From: Cupriavidus necator A5-1
GTDB lineage: Bacteria > Pseudomonadota > Gammaproteobacteria > Burkholderiales > Burkholderiaceae
NCBI RefSeq assembly: GCF_000744095.1
Contig: NZ_JQLI01000001.1
Span: 62,001-126,000, forward strand
Direction of reading: 5' to 3'
DNA length: 64,000 nt
The position numbers and the translations under genes are program-made. Below the pieces are notes generated by a model. The model worked only from the letters and a program-made list of their open reading frames with translations, was not told the DNA's origin and ran no database searches. Below, piece after piece: positions 43,679-54,001 of the stretch. The stretch's first letter is position 1; each line of letters opens with the position of its first letter.

Positions 43679-44506
43679 ATGCGGCTGAAAGGAAAGGTAG
43701 CACTGGTCACTGGCGCCGGGTCCGGCATGGGGCGGGCCATGGCCGAGCGCTTTGCGGCCGAGGGCGCTGCGGTGGTCGTGGTAGACCGCGACACCGCCGC
43801 CGCGCAAACGACGCTCGACAGGATCGGTGGGGAGGCCCACGGCATGGCCCGTGGCTGCGACGTCGCGGACAGTGCGGCGGTGGGGCGGTTGCACGAGGAG
43901 GTCGCGATGCGCTGGGGGCGGCTCGACATCCTGGTCAACAACGCAGGCATCGGGCAGGTGCCGGGAGACGGGTTCGAGCACTACCAGGTGCGCGCGGCCG
44001 AGCGCGGGCGGCAACTGGCGGCCGGCGAGACGCCGACGGTCCATACGGACATGATCGTCGACCTCAACGATGCCGGCTGGCAGCGCGTGGTGGACGTGAA
44101 TCTCAACGGCACGTTTTATTGCTCGCGCGAGGCTGTGCGGCTGATGACGCGAGCGGGGGTGGGCGGCGCCATTGTCAATATCGCCAGCGTCTCGGCGCTG
44201 AGCGGCGAAGGGCCTCTCAGCTATTGCGCGTCAAAGGCGGCAGTGCTCGGCCTCACCCGGTGCCTGGCGCGCGACCTGGGCCCGCGTGGCATCCGCGTCA
44301 ACGCGATCTGCCCGGGGCCCACGCGCACGCCGATGATGCAGTCCATCAGCGAGGAATGGGCGCGCAGCCTGGAGCGTGCAATCCCGCTGGGCCGCATGGC
44401 CGAGCCGGAAGAGATCGCGGCAGCGGCGCTGTTCCTGGTGAGCGGGGACGGCAGGCAAATGACGGGCCAGACGCTGTCCGTCAGCGGCGGCATGGCAATG
44501 ATTTAA
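43679..44506 (+). CDS. SDR family oxidoreductase
   Basis: 275 residues. TGAGSGMG motif, NNAG (residues 87-90), catalytic YCASKAA, and a C-terminal QTLSVSGGM. An insertion of about 35 residues after the NNAG segment (GFEHYQVRAAERGRQLAAGE) is longer than usual. AGGAGAGGGTT precedes the start. Probably oxidises an alcohol in the pathway. Confidence 0.9.
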   Translation: MRLKGKVALVTGAGSGMGRAMAERFAAEGAAVVVVDRDTAAAQTTLDRIGGEAHGMARGCDVADSAAVGRLHEEVAMRWGRLDILVNNAGIGQVPGDGFEHYQVRAAERGRQLAAGETPTVHTDMIVDLNDAGWQRVVDVNLNGTFYCSREAVRLMTRAGVGGAIVNIASVSALSGEGPLSYCASKAAVLGLTRCLARDLGPRGIRVNAICPGPTRTPMMQSISEEWARSLERAIPLGRMAEPEEIAAAALFLVSGDGRQMTGQTLSVSGGMAMI

Positions 44507-44577
44507 CGGCGCAGGCGCGAGGACGACGCTTCCGGGTCGTTGTCCTGCCTCGATTGAAGGATAAAAGGGAGAGCAGC

Positions 44578-45408
44578 ATGCGAGTAACGGGACGTTTGCA
44601 AGACAAGGTTGCGCTGATCAGCGGCGCGGGCACGGGGATCGGCGCCGCCACGGCCGCGCGCTTCGCGGCCGAAGGGGCGAAGGTGATGCTGTGCGGGCGG
44701 CGCGAGGCGCCGCTGCGCGCCGTAGCCGAGGAAATCCGGTCGCGCGGCGGCGAGGCCGCATGGATTCAGGCCGACGTGACCAACGAGGCGGATGTGGAGA
44801 GGGCGGTGGCGCAGACCGTCGCGCAGTTCGGCGGCCTGCATGTCATGGTCAACAACGCGGTCAACTATACCTGGGGCGTGCTCGACGAGGTCAGCACCGA
44901 AGCCTGGCGGCAATGCCTGACCGGTAGCCTGGACGTCGCCTTCTTCGGCACGCGCGCGGCGCTGCGCGTGATGAAGGCGGCCGGCGGCGGCGCCATCGTC
45001 AACCTGGGTTCAGTGGTGGGCCTGCTCGGCAGTCCGGGGCTGTCGGCGTATGGCGCGGCCAAGGCGGGCGTGCTCAACTTCAGCCGCGCCGTGGCGCTCG
45101 AGGGCGCAGCCCACAACGTGCGCGTCAACGTGGTGATTCCCGGTGTGGTCTGGAGCGAGGGCACGCGCGAGGCGCTTGCCAGCGAGGAGGTCGCCCGCGG
45201 TACCGCCCGCGCGGTGCCGCTGGGGCGTGTGGGCGAACCGCACGAGGTGGCTGGCGCCATCCTGTTCCTGGCCTCGGACGAGGCGTCGTATATCACCGGG
45301 CAGAGCCTGGTAGTCGATGGCGGCAAGACCTGCCGGCTCGACGTGGGCGCCACCGACTATGTGTCGCAGACGTCAGCCGATCGGCGCGCCGCGCCGCAGG
45401 CAAGCTGA
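44578..45408 (+). CDS. SDR family oxidoreductase
   Basis: 276 residues. SGAGTGIG motif, NNAVNYTWG, catalytic YGAAKAG, YITGQSLVVDGGK at the end. The start at 44578 follows GGGAGAGC. Probably the second dehydrogenase/reductase of the pathway. Confidence 0.9.
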   Translation: MRVTGRLQDKVALISGAGTGIGAATAARFAAEGAKVMLCGRREAPLRAVAEEIRSRGGEAAWIQADVTNEADVERAVAQTVAQFGGLHVMVNNAVNYTWGVLDEVSTEAWRQCLTGSLDVAFFGTRAALRVMKAAGGGAIVNLGSVVGLLGSPGLSAYGAAKAGVLNFSRAVALEGAAHNVRVNVVIPGVVWSEGTREALASEEVARGTARAVPLGRVGEPHEVAGAILFLASDEASYITGQSLVVDGGKTCRLDVGATDYVSQTSADRRAAPQAS

Positions 45409-45437
45409 GCGCACCCCACTGACTGAAGGAGAGGGAA

Positions 45438-46070
45438 GTGACATCAGACATGGAATCGATGCAAGCCCGACTCGATCGACTCGAGTCGATCAACGAAATC
45501 CGCATGCTGCCGGCCAAGTATGCACTGGCGCTCGATATGCGCGATCTCGATGCCTGGACCAGCCTGTTTCCCGAGGACGTGGCGGTGGGCAAGGACCAGG
45601 TGGGCCGCGAGCACCTGCGGCGCTGGATAGACGAGACCCTGCGCAACCAGTTCACGGTGACCTCGCACCACATCGGCGGACACATCATCGAGTTCCAGGA
45701 TGCAGACCATGCGAGCGGCGTGGTGTATTCGAAGAACGAGCACGAGACCGGCCCCGAATGGGTCATCATGCAAATGCTCTACTGGGACGACTACGAGCGC
45801 ATCGACGGGCGCTGGTATTTCCGGCGACGCCTGCCATGCTATCTCTACGCGAGCGACCTGAACAAGCCGCCCATTGGCGACAAGAAGATGCGCTGGCCGG
45901 GCCGTGAGCCCTACGAGGGTTCCTGGCATGCACTATGGCCCTCGTGGAAGGCGTTCTGGAACGCCAGGCCGAATGAGGCGCTGCCCAGCGTCGCCAAGCC
46001 GGTACCGCTGGATCGCTTTCTCGAGACGATGCGTCGCGGTTCGGCACTGCCCAAAGTCCGCACCCGCTGA
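45438..46070 (+). CDS. SnoaL-like / NTF2-like protein
   Basis: 210 residues from GTG 45438; ATG 45450 is an alternative. The NTF2-fold pattern ALDMRDLDAWTSLF, then SHHIGGHIIEF, then WVIMQMLYWDDYERIDGRWYFRRR is typical of SnoaL-like catabolic isomerases/hydratases. It probably acts on a ketone or epoxide intermediate. Member of the operon between SDR and OYE. Confidence 0.8.
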   Translation: MTSDMESMQARLDRLESINEIRMLPAKYALALDMRDLDAWTSLFPEDVAVGKDQVGREHLRRWIDETLRNQFTVTSHHIGGHIIEFQDADHASGVVYSKNEHETGPEWVIMQMLYWDDYERIDGRWYFRRRLPCYLYASDLNKPPIGDKKMRWPGREPYEGSWHALWPSWKAFWNARPNEALPSVAKPVPLDRFLETMRRGSALPKVRTR

Positions 46071-46103
46071 TGCCATGCCGAAACCGACCAAGGGATCATA
46101 AGG

Positions 46104-47234
46104 ATGAGCGCCAGCCTGTTTGAGCCACTGCAGCTCGGCGACATTGCACTCGCCAATCGCATCGTGATGGCGCCGATGACGCGCAGCCGTGCCGGCGAGG
46201 GCGGCTTGCCCACCGGCCTGCACCAGGCGTACTACGCCCAGCGCGCGGGCGCCGGGCTGATTGTCGCGGAGGGCACTTACCCGAGCCGGCATGGCAAGGG
46301 GTACTGCCGCACGCCGGGCATCGAGAACACCGCGCAGATCTACGCCTGGCGCGACGTGACAGGTTCCGTGCGCAGCCGGGGCGCGGCGATGGTGCTGCAG
46401 CTGATGCACGTGGGGCGCGTGGCGACGCGCCATAACAAGGCGCCAGACGCACAGACGGTGGCGCCGTCGGCTATCCGCGCGCGCGGCACCATCTATGCCG
46501 ACGGCCAGGGCCTGGTCGAGATGGAGGTGCCTCGCGCGCTGGCCGAAAATGAAGTCACGGCTGTGATCGACGAGTACCGCCAGGCCGCCGTCAATGCGCT
46601 GGCCGCCGGGTTTGACGGCGTTGAGCTGCATTGCAGCAGCGGCTATCTGCCGATGCAATTCCTGCTGCTTTGCACCAATCAGCGCACGGACGGCTACGGC
46701 GGTTCGCTGAGGGCGCGGCTGCGCTTCGTCGTGGAGACGCTCGAGGCCATCGCCGGGGCGATCGGGGCGGGGCGCGTGGGTCTGCGCATCTGTCCCGGCA
46801 ACCCCTACAACGACATGCACGATGACGACCCCGCCGCCACTTATGGCGCACTGCTCGATGCCGTGACACCACTCGGGCTGGCCTACCTGCACGTGAGCCG
46901 CTCGCCCGATCCCGCGCTGGATGCCTTCGCGCTGGCGCGTCGGCATTTCGGGGGCGCGCTCATTGTCAATGACGGTTTCGACGGCGCGAGTGCCGCGCGC
47001 GCCGTGGCGAGCGGCGTCGGTGAGGCGGTGTCGTTCGCGCGCCATTTCATTGCCAATCCCGACCTGCCGCAGCGCCTGCGGCACGGCGCACCGCTGGCCG
47101 CGTTCGACCGCACGCTGCTGCATACGCCGGGTGCGCGTGGCTACACGGACTACCCGGCCTACGAGGCCTACGAGGCCGCTGCCGGGCTTGCCGCAACCGG
47201 TCAGGTAATTTCCCAAGAAGGTTTGCAACCGTGA
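46104..47234 (+). CDS. Old Yellow Enzyme family NADH:flavin oxidoreductase
   Basis: 376 residues with an FMN-binding TIM barrel. MAPMTRSRAG and YYAQRAGAGLIVAEGT at the N-terminus; GLIVNDGF-like IVNDGFD late. In OYE the His-x2-Asn pair HGANGYL binds the substrate; here it reads HCSSGYL, so His is kept and Asn is Ser. An ene-reductase acting on an enone (for example a 3-keto-4-ene) is a sensible role. It overlaps the ligase start by 4 bases. Confidence 0.88.
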   Translation: MSASLFEPLQLGDIALANRIVMAPMTRSRAGEGGLPTGLHQAYYAQRAGAGLIVAEGTYPSRHGKGYCRTPGIENTAQIYAWRDVTGSVRSRGAAMVLQLMHVGRVATRHNKAPDAQTVAPSAIRARGTIYADGQGLVEMEVPRALAENEVTAVIDEYRQAAVNALAAGFDGVELHCSSGYLPMQFLLLCTNQRTDGYGGSLRARLRFVVETLEAIAGAIGAGRVGLRICPGNPYNDMHDDDPAATYGALLDAVTPLGLAYLHVSRSPDPALDAFALARRHFGGALIVNDGFDGASAARAVASGVGEAVSFARHFIANPDLPQRLRHGAPLAAFDRTLLHTPGARGYTDYPAYEAYEAAAGLAATGQVISQEGLQP

Positions 47235-48796
47235 GCGACTCCCTGCCACTGATTCCAACCATCCCCAATGCCGTGGCACGCGCGGCGCGACTGCACGCGG
47301 ATGCCGTGGCCATTGAGGAGGATGGTGTTTCCATCGGCTACGGCGCACTGCATGAGGCGGCGCGAGGCGCCGCGCGTGCCCTGATGTCGCTGGGCGTGGC
47401 ACCCGGCGAGCGCGTCGCCGTCTGGGCGCCGAACCTGAACGAGTGGATCGTCGCAGCGCTTGGCATCCAGATGGCAGGCGGTGTGCTGGTGCCGCTCAAC
47501 ACCCGGCTCAAGGGCGGCGAGGCCGCTGACATCCTGGCGCGTAGCGGTGCGCGGGCACTGATCAGCATCGGCGAATTTCTTGGCGTCGATTATCCCGGGA
47601 TGCTGCGCGGGCATGCACTGCCGGCCTTGCGCCACCACGTCATCCTGCGCGGCGAGCGCGACGGCGCCCTGTCCTGGGATACCTTCCTCGCGCATGCAGA
47701 GGACACCCCGGAGACGATGCTTGACGCCTGCATCGCCGCGCTCACACCGGACAGTCCGTCCGACCTGCTTTACACCTCCGGCACCACGGGCCGGCCCAAG
47801 GGCGTGATCACCACGCATGGTCAGAATGTACGTGCCTTCTCCGACTGGTCGGACATCGTCGGCCTGCGCGCCGGCGACCGTTACCTGATCATCAATCCAT
47901 TCTTCCATGCGTTCGGCTACAAGGCCGGCTGGCTGGCTTCGCTGCTGCGTGGCGCCACCATCCTGCCGCTGGCGCAGTTTGACGCCGAAACTGTGCTGGT
48001 ACGCGTCGAGCGGTACCGCGTCAGCTTCCTGCCAGGGTCGCCCACGCTCTACCTGAGCTTGCTTGACCATCCGCGGCTGGACGACTATGACTTGTCATCG
48101 CTGCGCGTCGCTGTCACGGGGGCGGCGTCGATCGCGCCCGAGCTGATCCGGCGCATGCGCAAGGTGCTCCGCTTTGACGTCGTGCTGACCGCTTATGGAC
48201 TTACGGAGTGTTGCGGTCTGGCTACCGTCTGCCGGCTCGGCGACGCGCTGCAGACGATCGCCAATACGAGCGGGCGTCCGCTCGCCGGCGTGGAGATCCG
48301 CTGCGTGGACGCTGAAGGGAACGACGTCGCCGCGGGCGAGCCAGGCGAAGTATGGATCCGAGGCTACAACGTCATGCGGGGCTACTTCGACGACGAGGCC
48401 GCCACGCGTGAGGCCATCGACAGCGGGGGGTGGCTGCACACAGGCGACATCGGTAGCCTGGATGCCGGTGGCAACCTTTGCATCACCGGCCGGCTCAAGG
48501 ACATGTTCATTGTCGGCGGCTTCAATTGCTATCCGGCGGAAATCGAGCACCTGATCGGCGCGCATCCGGCGGTGGGGCAGGTCGCCGTCGTCGGCACACC
48601 CGATGCGCGCCTGGGCGAGGTGGGCCGCGCATATGTGGTGTTGCGCGAAGGCGCGAGCATCAATGCGGAGGATTTGCTGGAATGGTGCCGGCCCCGCATG
48701 GCCAACTACAAGGTGCCCCGTTCCGTGACCTTCATGGCGGCCCTGCCGATCAATGCCGCGGGCAAGGTCGTCAAGCACGAGCTGATGGCGCCATAG
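47231..48796 (+). CDS. Acyl-CoA synthetase, FadD3-like
   Basis: 521 residues of the ANL superfamily: AMP motif YTSGTTGRPKGV, adenylate motif YGLTECCG, WLHTGDIG, and the C-terminal Lys loop INAAGKVVKHEL. Similar to FadD3-type ligases that activate the propanoate side chain left after ring opening in steroid degradation. It closes the operon. Substrate not proven. Confidence 0.85.
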   Translation: MSDSLPLIPTIPNAVARAARLHADAVAIEEDGVSIGYGALHEAARGAARALMSLGVAPGERVAVWAPNLNEWIVAALGIQMAGGVLVPLNTRLKGGEAADILARSGARALISIGEFLGVDYPGMLRGHALPALRHHVILRGERDGALSWDTFLAHAEDTPETMLDACIAALTPDSPSDLLYTSGTTGRPKGVITTHGQNVRAFSDWSDIVGLRAGDRYLIINPFFHAFGYKAGWLASLLRGATILPLAQFDAETVLVRVERYRVSFLPGSPTLYLSLLDHPRLDDYDLSSLRVAVTGAASIAPELIRRMRKVLRFDVVLTAYGLTECCGLATVCRLGDALQTIANTSGRPLAGVEIRCVDAEGNDVAAGEPGEVWIRGYNVMRGYFDDEAATREAIDSGGWLHTGDIGSLDAGGNLCITGRLKDMFIVGGFNCYPAEIEHLIGAHPAVGQVAVVGTPDARLGEVGRAYVVLREGASINAEDLLEWCRPRMANYKVPRSVTFMAALPINAAGKVVKHELMAP

Positions 48797-49412
48797 TATG
48801 TGTCGCAAAACAAAGGGAGGGTCTCGCTGGCCGTGGCCCGTCTCGGCGCTTTGATGTTAGCAATGGCCGAATTGTGCGCGTAGCGGGTTCGTCAGGGGCG
48901 GGAGTAAGGCAGGCCATTCAACGGCACGTCTCCCAACTCGCGGAACGTCAGGTGTGGTCGGCATGCGACCTTCGCGAGCCGCTCGGCGGCCGGCACTTCC
49001 GATCCGAAGCCGTCTTTCCGGAAGTACGAGAGCGGCCGTTCAACGCAAATTAACCGGACCGCCGGCAGTGTGTCCGGTTGAACGACCTGTCAAAGCCCGC
49101 TAGCCCACCCACCGTGCCTCATAGCACAGAGGTCACCCGAGGATACTGGTGCCCCACGCGTTATCAATCGCGAAAAGCCAAGTGCCGTCGCTATGTCGCC
49201 GAAGGACATCCGATGCGGTACCGCTCATCTGGTCGGGTTGACCCTCGGCATCCGTGCCGGAGAGGGACCGGTGAACCCAATGGAATGACAAGGCGGCCGC
49301 AACGAGCGCCGGCTACGTGGCGGAATTTGCAACTGACGGCTAAGTCCTGCCCACCGGCCGGGATCAGTGCAACAATGAAGCCGTCGGCGCATTTTGCGAC
49401 GCATCCTCGGCC
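48797..49412. other. Intergenic stretch
   Basis: About 600 bases without a supported gene. Contains AACCGGAC..GTCCGGTT (49052-49079), a possible 8-bp stem. Nothing else recognised. Confidence 0.4.
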
Positions 49413-50471
49413 ATGGAGGCGGACATGCTGGAAGTCGAGAAGGGAAGAGTTGTGGCAGCGGTGAGCAGGATTCTTGAGTCTGTGCTGGCCCCGTTATGTG
49501 CATCGGCGGCCCTCGTGAGCGTCTTGCTCGCCATGGCTTCGGCACAGGCGCAGTCTCCGTTGTTCGAGACGTTTGCCGTTCCCGCAGGCAGCGCGCCGCA
49601 CGATGTAGCACCGGCGCCCGACGGCACCGTGTGGTACACCGCGCAGGCACAGGGCGCGGCCGGACGATTGGACCCGCGCAGCGGCAAGGCCGACAGGGTG
49701 CAACTCGGCGCAGGGTCGGCGCCGCACGGAGTGATCGTCGGTCCCGATGGGGCAGCATGGATCACGGACGGCGGCCAGAACGCGATCGTGCGCGTCGACC
49801 AGAAGACACTTGCCGTGACGCGTTTCCCGCTACCGAAGGACCGGCCGAACGCCAATCTGAATACAGCGGTATTCGACAAGCGAGGGCATCTGTGGTTCAC
49901 AGGGCAAAGCGGCATCTTCGGCGAGCTCGACCCAGCGCGGGCCAGCATGCGCGTTTTCGATGCGCCGCGCGGGCCCGGCCCTTACGGCATCTGCGTGAGC
50001 CCTGACGGCAGCCTGTACTTCGCCTCACTGGCCGGCAGCTATCTCGGCCGCATCGATCCCGCCAGCGGCGCGGCGCAGGTCATCGAGCCGCCGACGCCAA
50101 ATCAAGGTGCACGACGCGTATGGGCCGATTCGAAAGGGCGCATCTGGGTCAGCGAGTGGAGCGCTGGGAAACTCGGCGTGTTCGACCCGGCAACGCATCA
50201 ATGGCGCGAATGGCGGCTGCCCGGCCACGACCCGCATGCGTACGCGATATTCGTCGACGACCGGGACATCGTTTGGCTTAGCGAATGGAGCGCCAACGCG
50301 CTGGTACGCTTTGACCCGCGCGCCGAGCGATTCGAAGTGCTCACGCTACCGCGCCCGCACGCGAACGTACGCCAGATGATGGGCCGGCCGGGAGAAGTAT
50401 GGCTGCCCGAATCCGGCACCGACCATCTGCTGCGCTACCGGTCTGGCGCGGACAATGCCAGCCGCAATTGA
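49413..50471 (+). CDS. Exported Vgb-like beta-propeller (virginiamycin B lyase family)
   Basis: 352 residues. N-terminal hydrophobic signal (LCASAALVSVLLAMASAQAQ). About six blades of the form P-x-D-G-x-x-W-x(S/T)-x3-A-x-x-x-G-R-x-D (APDGTVWYTAQAQGAAGRLD, GPDGAAWITDGGQNAIVRVD). Same fold as streptogramin lyase Vgb, but export suggests a different lactone or scaffold function. Start could also be 49425. Stands alone. Confidence 0.82.
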   Translation: MEADMLEVEKGRVVAAVSRILESVLAPLCASAALVSVLLAMASAQAQSPLFETFAVPAGSAPHDVAPAPDGTVWYTAQAQGAAGRLDPRSGKADRVQLGAGSAPHGVIVGPDGAAWITDGGQNAIVRVDQKTLAVTRFPLPKDRPNANLNTAVFDKRGHLWFTGQSGIFGELDPARASMRVFDAPRGPGPYGICVSPDGSLYFASLAGSYLGRIDPASGAAQVIEPPTPNQGARRVWADSKGRIWVSEWSAGKLGVFDPATHQWREWRLPGHDPHAYAIFVDDRDIVWLSEWSANALVRFDPRAERFEVLTLPRPHANVRQMMGRPGEVWLPESGTDHLLRYRSGADNASRN

Positions 50472-51245
50472 TGGCGCACTGCTGTGACGCGGTCGAATGC
50501 GCCGGAACACATTGCGAGCATCCCGCGCGGGGTTGTGCGCTTGCTGCGTGTGGCACGGAATTCGCGCGTGCCAAAGACGTGGTGCGTGCAAGCTGCAGCG
50601 GAAACGTCCGTGCCGGTTTGCGATGGATCGGGCAGAGAAGCCAAGCACGAAATGGGCGGACGCGCGAGGCAATGGGTGCGTCTCGCGGCCATGTTCGGCG
50701 GAATGATCCTCACGCGTGCCGCGGAAGATCCGGCAGAAGGGCGCCGGTTCGTGGCCGCCGTACGGTCTTGCGCAAGAGGCGCATTGAAAGTACTGACGAC
50801 ATGCTATGGCTTCGGGGCGAATGTGCGAAATTGGCCGAACTCGGAAGCCCGAAGGGGGGCGGATGTGAGCTGCGACTTGACGGCCAACTTCCGTAGTCGA
50901 CCCACTGCCGCCGGTCGCGCGGTCGGGCATTTAAGGGCAGCTAACGGAATGGTCCGGTCACTCACGCCGGCGTCTTGGGGACAGGAGTTCGGCCTTTGCG
51001 GACGTTGGAGTGTCGGCGAATGTGAGCCAGCTCGTAGGCGCTTTGCCGACATTCACACCGTTGCAGCCTCGAATGTGAGGTACCGTTGCGAGTGGACGAG
51101 TACCTGCGACCCAATTTGGCCGGTTGGCACGGGTGCGGCCCAAAGGCCGCTTTGGAGTGCCCAACCGACGCTCGAACGCCATCGACTTTCGATCAAGTTC
51201 ATACGGGTAGTGACAGGCTTCGTCTATCTGGCGGTCATCCTCCAG
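50472..51245. other. Intergenic stretch
   Basis: 770 bases with no gene I trust. Frames lack recognised domains and sit in low-quality contexts. Ends at the IS630 left end. Confidence 0.4.
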
Positions 51246-52331
51246 CTAGTGCAGCGTTCCATTCTGTTTGGAACTTAAGCGGCGGTTGGCGCGAATGACC
51301 TTCTGTAGGATGTCGCGAGCGCTCTTGGTCCAGATGAACGGCTTGGGGTTGGTGTTGTGGTGAGCGATGTATTCGTTGATGGCGTCGACCAGTTCCGGCA
51401 CGCTGGTGAATACGCCGCGGCGAAGTCGCTCGGTTGTGATGTCGCGAAAGAACCGCTCGACCATGTTCAGCCATGATGCCGAGGTGGGTGTGAAGTGCAT
51501 GTTGAATCGAGGATGCTTGGCCAGCCAGTCTTGCACCGCAGGATGCTTGTGGGTGGCGTAGTTGTCGGCGATCAGATGCAGCGTTTTGTCCTTGGGCGTC
51601 TCGCGGTCGATCTTGCGCAGGAACTTCAGCCACTCGGTATGGCGGTGGCGCTGCTGGCACTGGGCGATGACTTGGCCATCGAGCACGTTGAGCGCGGCAA
51701 ACAGCGTGGTCGTGCCGTTGCGCTTGTAGTCATGCGTCATGGTGGCCGCACGCCCCTTCTTCAACGGCAAGCCGGGCTGCGTGCGATCCAGCGCCTGCAC
51801 CTGGCTCTTCTCATCGCAGCACAGCACCAGCGCGTGCTCGGGCGGCGACATGTAGAGGCCAACGATGTCTTCAAGCTTCTCGACGAACTTCGGATCGCGC
51901 GAGACCTTGAAGCCGCGCACGATGTGCGGCTTCAACCCGTGGGCGTGCCAATGGCGCATGACGGTGCTGGCGCTCACGCCCAACTCGGCGGCCATCTTGC
52001 GCGTGCTCCAGTGCGTGGCTGCTTCGGGCTTGCTTTGCGTGGTCAGTTCCACCAGCCGCGCCGTGTCCACCTTCACCGGCGGCGCACCGCGCGGCAAGTC
52101 GCGTTCGATACCGGCCAGCCCCGATTGTGCATACCGCTCACGCCAACGCGACACCTGCACGCGTCCGATTCCCAACTGCTCGGCGATGTCCTTGTTCTGC
52201 ATTCCGTTGGCGGCCAGCAGCACGATGCGCGCGCGCTGCGCCAGCCTCACGCTCGTGAGCTTTGACCGAACCAGCCTCGTCAACTTGGTTCGCTCCTCGT
52301 CGGTCAACATGATCTCGGGGGCAACTCGCAC
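51246..52331 (-). CDS. IS630-family transposase
   Basis: 361 residues, full length. N-terminal HTH (ANGMQNKDIAEQLGIGRVQVSRW), then the DDE core: CCDEKSQVQALDR, LIADNYATHKH and the later Glu in SWLNMVERFF. Contiguous frame, so potentially active. The stop codon is inside the terminal repeat. Confidence 0.95.
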   Translation of the reverse strand: MRVAPEIMLTDEERTKLTRLVRSKLTSVRLAQRARIVLLAANGMQNKDIAEQLGIGRVQVSRWRERYAQSGLAGIERDLPRGAPPVKVDTARLVELTTQSKPEAATHWSTRKMAAELGVSASTVMRHWHAHGLKPHIVRGFKVSRDPKFVEKLEDIVGLYMSPPEHALVLCCDEKSQVQALDRTQPGLPLKKGRAATMTHDYKRNGTTTLFAALNVLDGQVIAQCQQRHRHTEWLKFLRKIDRETPKDKTLHLIADNYATHKHPAVQDWLAKHPRFNMHFTPTSASWLNMVERFFRDITTERLRRGVFTSVPELVDAINEYIAHHNTNPKPFIWTKSARDILQKVIRANRRLSSKQNGTLH

Positions 52332-52416
52332 TCGCTCTCTCCACGTTGTGGTCGCAGTAGAGCATTGGAGACGCCGAATTCATATAGGTTCCATCAAGAA
52401 CAGAACGCTACACTAG
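51246..52416 (-). mobile_element. IS630-family insertion sequence
   Basis: About 1171 bp with imperfect terminal inverted repeats: CTAGTGCAGCGTTC at 51246-51259 and the reverse complement of CTAGTGTAGCGTTC at 52403-52416. Ends contain TA as expected for IS630 target duplication. One transposase gene on the minus strand; its stop lies in the repeat. Confidence 0.85.
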
Positions 52417-52450
52417 ATCATCAGTGGACCCGTCGACCTGCGAGATCGCG

Positions 52451-52984
52451 CTAAGCGTTGTCGCTCGCCCATTGGAATACATCGACAGTGGCCTCGAGCG
52501 TCATTCGTGCCTTTTCGCGCCGTCTGCGTGCGAGTCGCTCCGCGCCGGCGCTCCGTTCGGCCTCACCGGCAAGCAAAGCGTGAATGTCGGGGAGCGTATA
52601 GATGGCGCCACGACTGCCCCAGGTACCGTCCGGAATCTCCGTCGGGAAGACCCAGACGCGCGATGCGACCTCTTCGAATGGTCGGTTCTCGGCGCGGGCC
52701 ACCGCTTCCGTGACTGCCTTAACCAGCGCTCTACGCGACTCGTCGGTGTATTGCCCTTCGGGCGCCGACGGAATGATCCGGTAGCGCGCTGCTTTCGAGC
52801 GTTCCCCACCGACGAATACCGCAGCAGGTCGATGGAGATTGAGAACGGATACGCTCTGTGCAATCGGATTGGCCGGATCGTACCCTTCCGCTTTGATCAG
52901 AATGTCAGTCAATTCTTTGATCAGATGGGCTTCCGCCTCACGGGTCAAGGCATCTTCCGGCCAGAGTGCGTCGATCATTGGCAT
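52451..52984 (-). CDS. Tautomerase superfamily protein
   Basis: 177 residues. After Met removal Pro2 is the catalytic N-terminal proline (MPMIDALWPEDALTREAE). 4-oxalocrotonate tautomerase/MSAD-like fold with RALVKAVTEAVARAENRPFE in a second half. A long C-terminal extension beyond the usual 140 residues. Could isomerise or dehalogenate an unsaturated acid. GGAGCAGCACC before the ATG. Confidence 0.8.
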   Translation of the reverse strand: MPMIDALWPEDALTREAEAHLIKELTDILIKAEGYDPANPIAQSVSVLNLHRPAAVFVGGERSKAARYRIIPSAPEGQYTDESRRALVKAVTEAVARAENRPFEEVASRVWVFPTEIPDGTWGSRGAIYTLPDIHALLAGEAERSAGAERLARRRREKARMTLEATVDVFQWASDNA

Positions 52985-53060
52985 GGTGCTGCTCCTTTTC
53001 AGTGTTTTGGCCTGGCGGTTCGCAAGAGAGCTCTTCTACTCGTTCAGGCATGCATTCCGG

Positions 53061-53300
53061 TTAAATGAGCGCGATCATGACATCGATGTTGCCGCGCGTA
53101 GCCTTGGAATACGGACAGGTCTGATGTGCCCGGTCCACCAGCGCCTGAGCGACGTCACGCGGCAAGCCGGGAAGGCTCACGTTCAAACGCGCCTGGAGAA
53201 AGTAGGCGCCGTCAGTAGTCCCGAAATCAATTTCGGCATCGACACTCGTGTCGACCGGCAGCATGACGTTCAAGGCGCCACGCCTCGTTTGCGCTGCCAT
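53061..53300 (-). pseudogene. Ohr/OsmC fragment
   Basis: 79 codons carrying only the second half of Ohr: LPGLPRDVAQALVDRAHQTCPYSKATRGN with the second catalytic Cys (CPYSKAT). The N-terminal half with the first Cys is missing. Remnant of an organic hydroperoxide resistance gene. Confidence 0.8.
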
Positions 53301-54001
53301 ATCATGCCCTGTTAGTCGTCGGGACCGAGTGGCAAGGACCTACGCTAAGTCAAGCTTCACCTAGAACACTCCATCACCTATGTTGGTTTCTTAGGAATGG
53401 TTGGCAATGGCCGCTTAGGTCGGATGGCGCGAGTTGAATTGCAGAGCCAAAAGAAAAAATCGGCGAGACAGGGCATGTTCGCGACCGTCCGCAGGGGGCG
53501 GCGAGCCTAAGGTCAAAGCATCATTGGCGACCGTCTCTTCTCGGGGCGGAAACGGACGGCCGAAAATCGTGTTTGAGTGACTCAAGCTGGCCGCCTTCTG
53601 TCATTGGAGGAATAGGCTCCGGTCGTCGCTTCGTGGCCCCACGCGGCCCTAACAGCGGCTTCCGCGGGAAACTCCGTTGTTCTCTATTGTAGACTTGGCG
53701 CTACATCGCGGTTGCGTAATTCCGAGCCAACTCCACCAATGGCACCTGTGGACGGTCGCTGGAACCGGATCCCCGCCTCGCACTTGATTGATACAAGTCA
53801 ACAAGCAAGGATCTGCTGCTTCTATCATGAAGCAAGGATCGATGGCTGTGGCGTCACGCAACTGCAGCCTTCCGGTTCATGACGGGTGCTATCGGACTGG
53901 CGGCCCCAGCCTGTCTTGCCTCTTCCCATCACTGCAATCGAGGCGTCTCCGGAGCGTTGGCAACGCGGTACCCCATTTCCCGACTGCAAGGGAGAATCAT
54001 T
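53301..54001. other. Intergenic stretch
   Basis: About 700 bases without a supported gene. It ends in a leader with AAGGGAGAATCATT before the flavin-binding protein. Confidence 0.4.

Noticed and set aside
50484-51278. Long frame between the beta-propeller and the IS630 element
   Set aside because: It shows no protein-like pattern and runs into the IS end.
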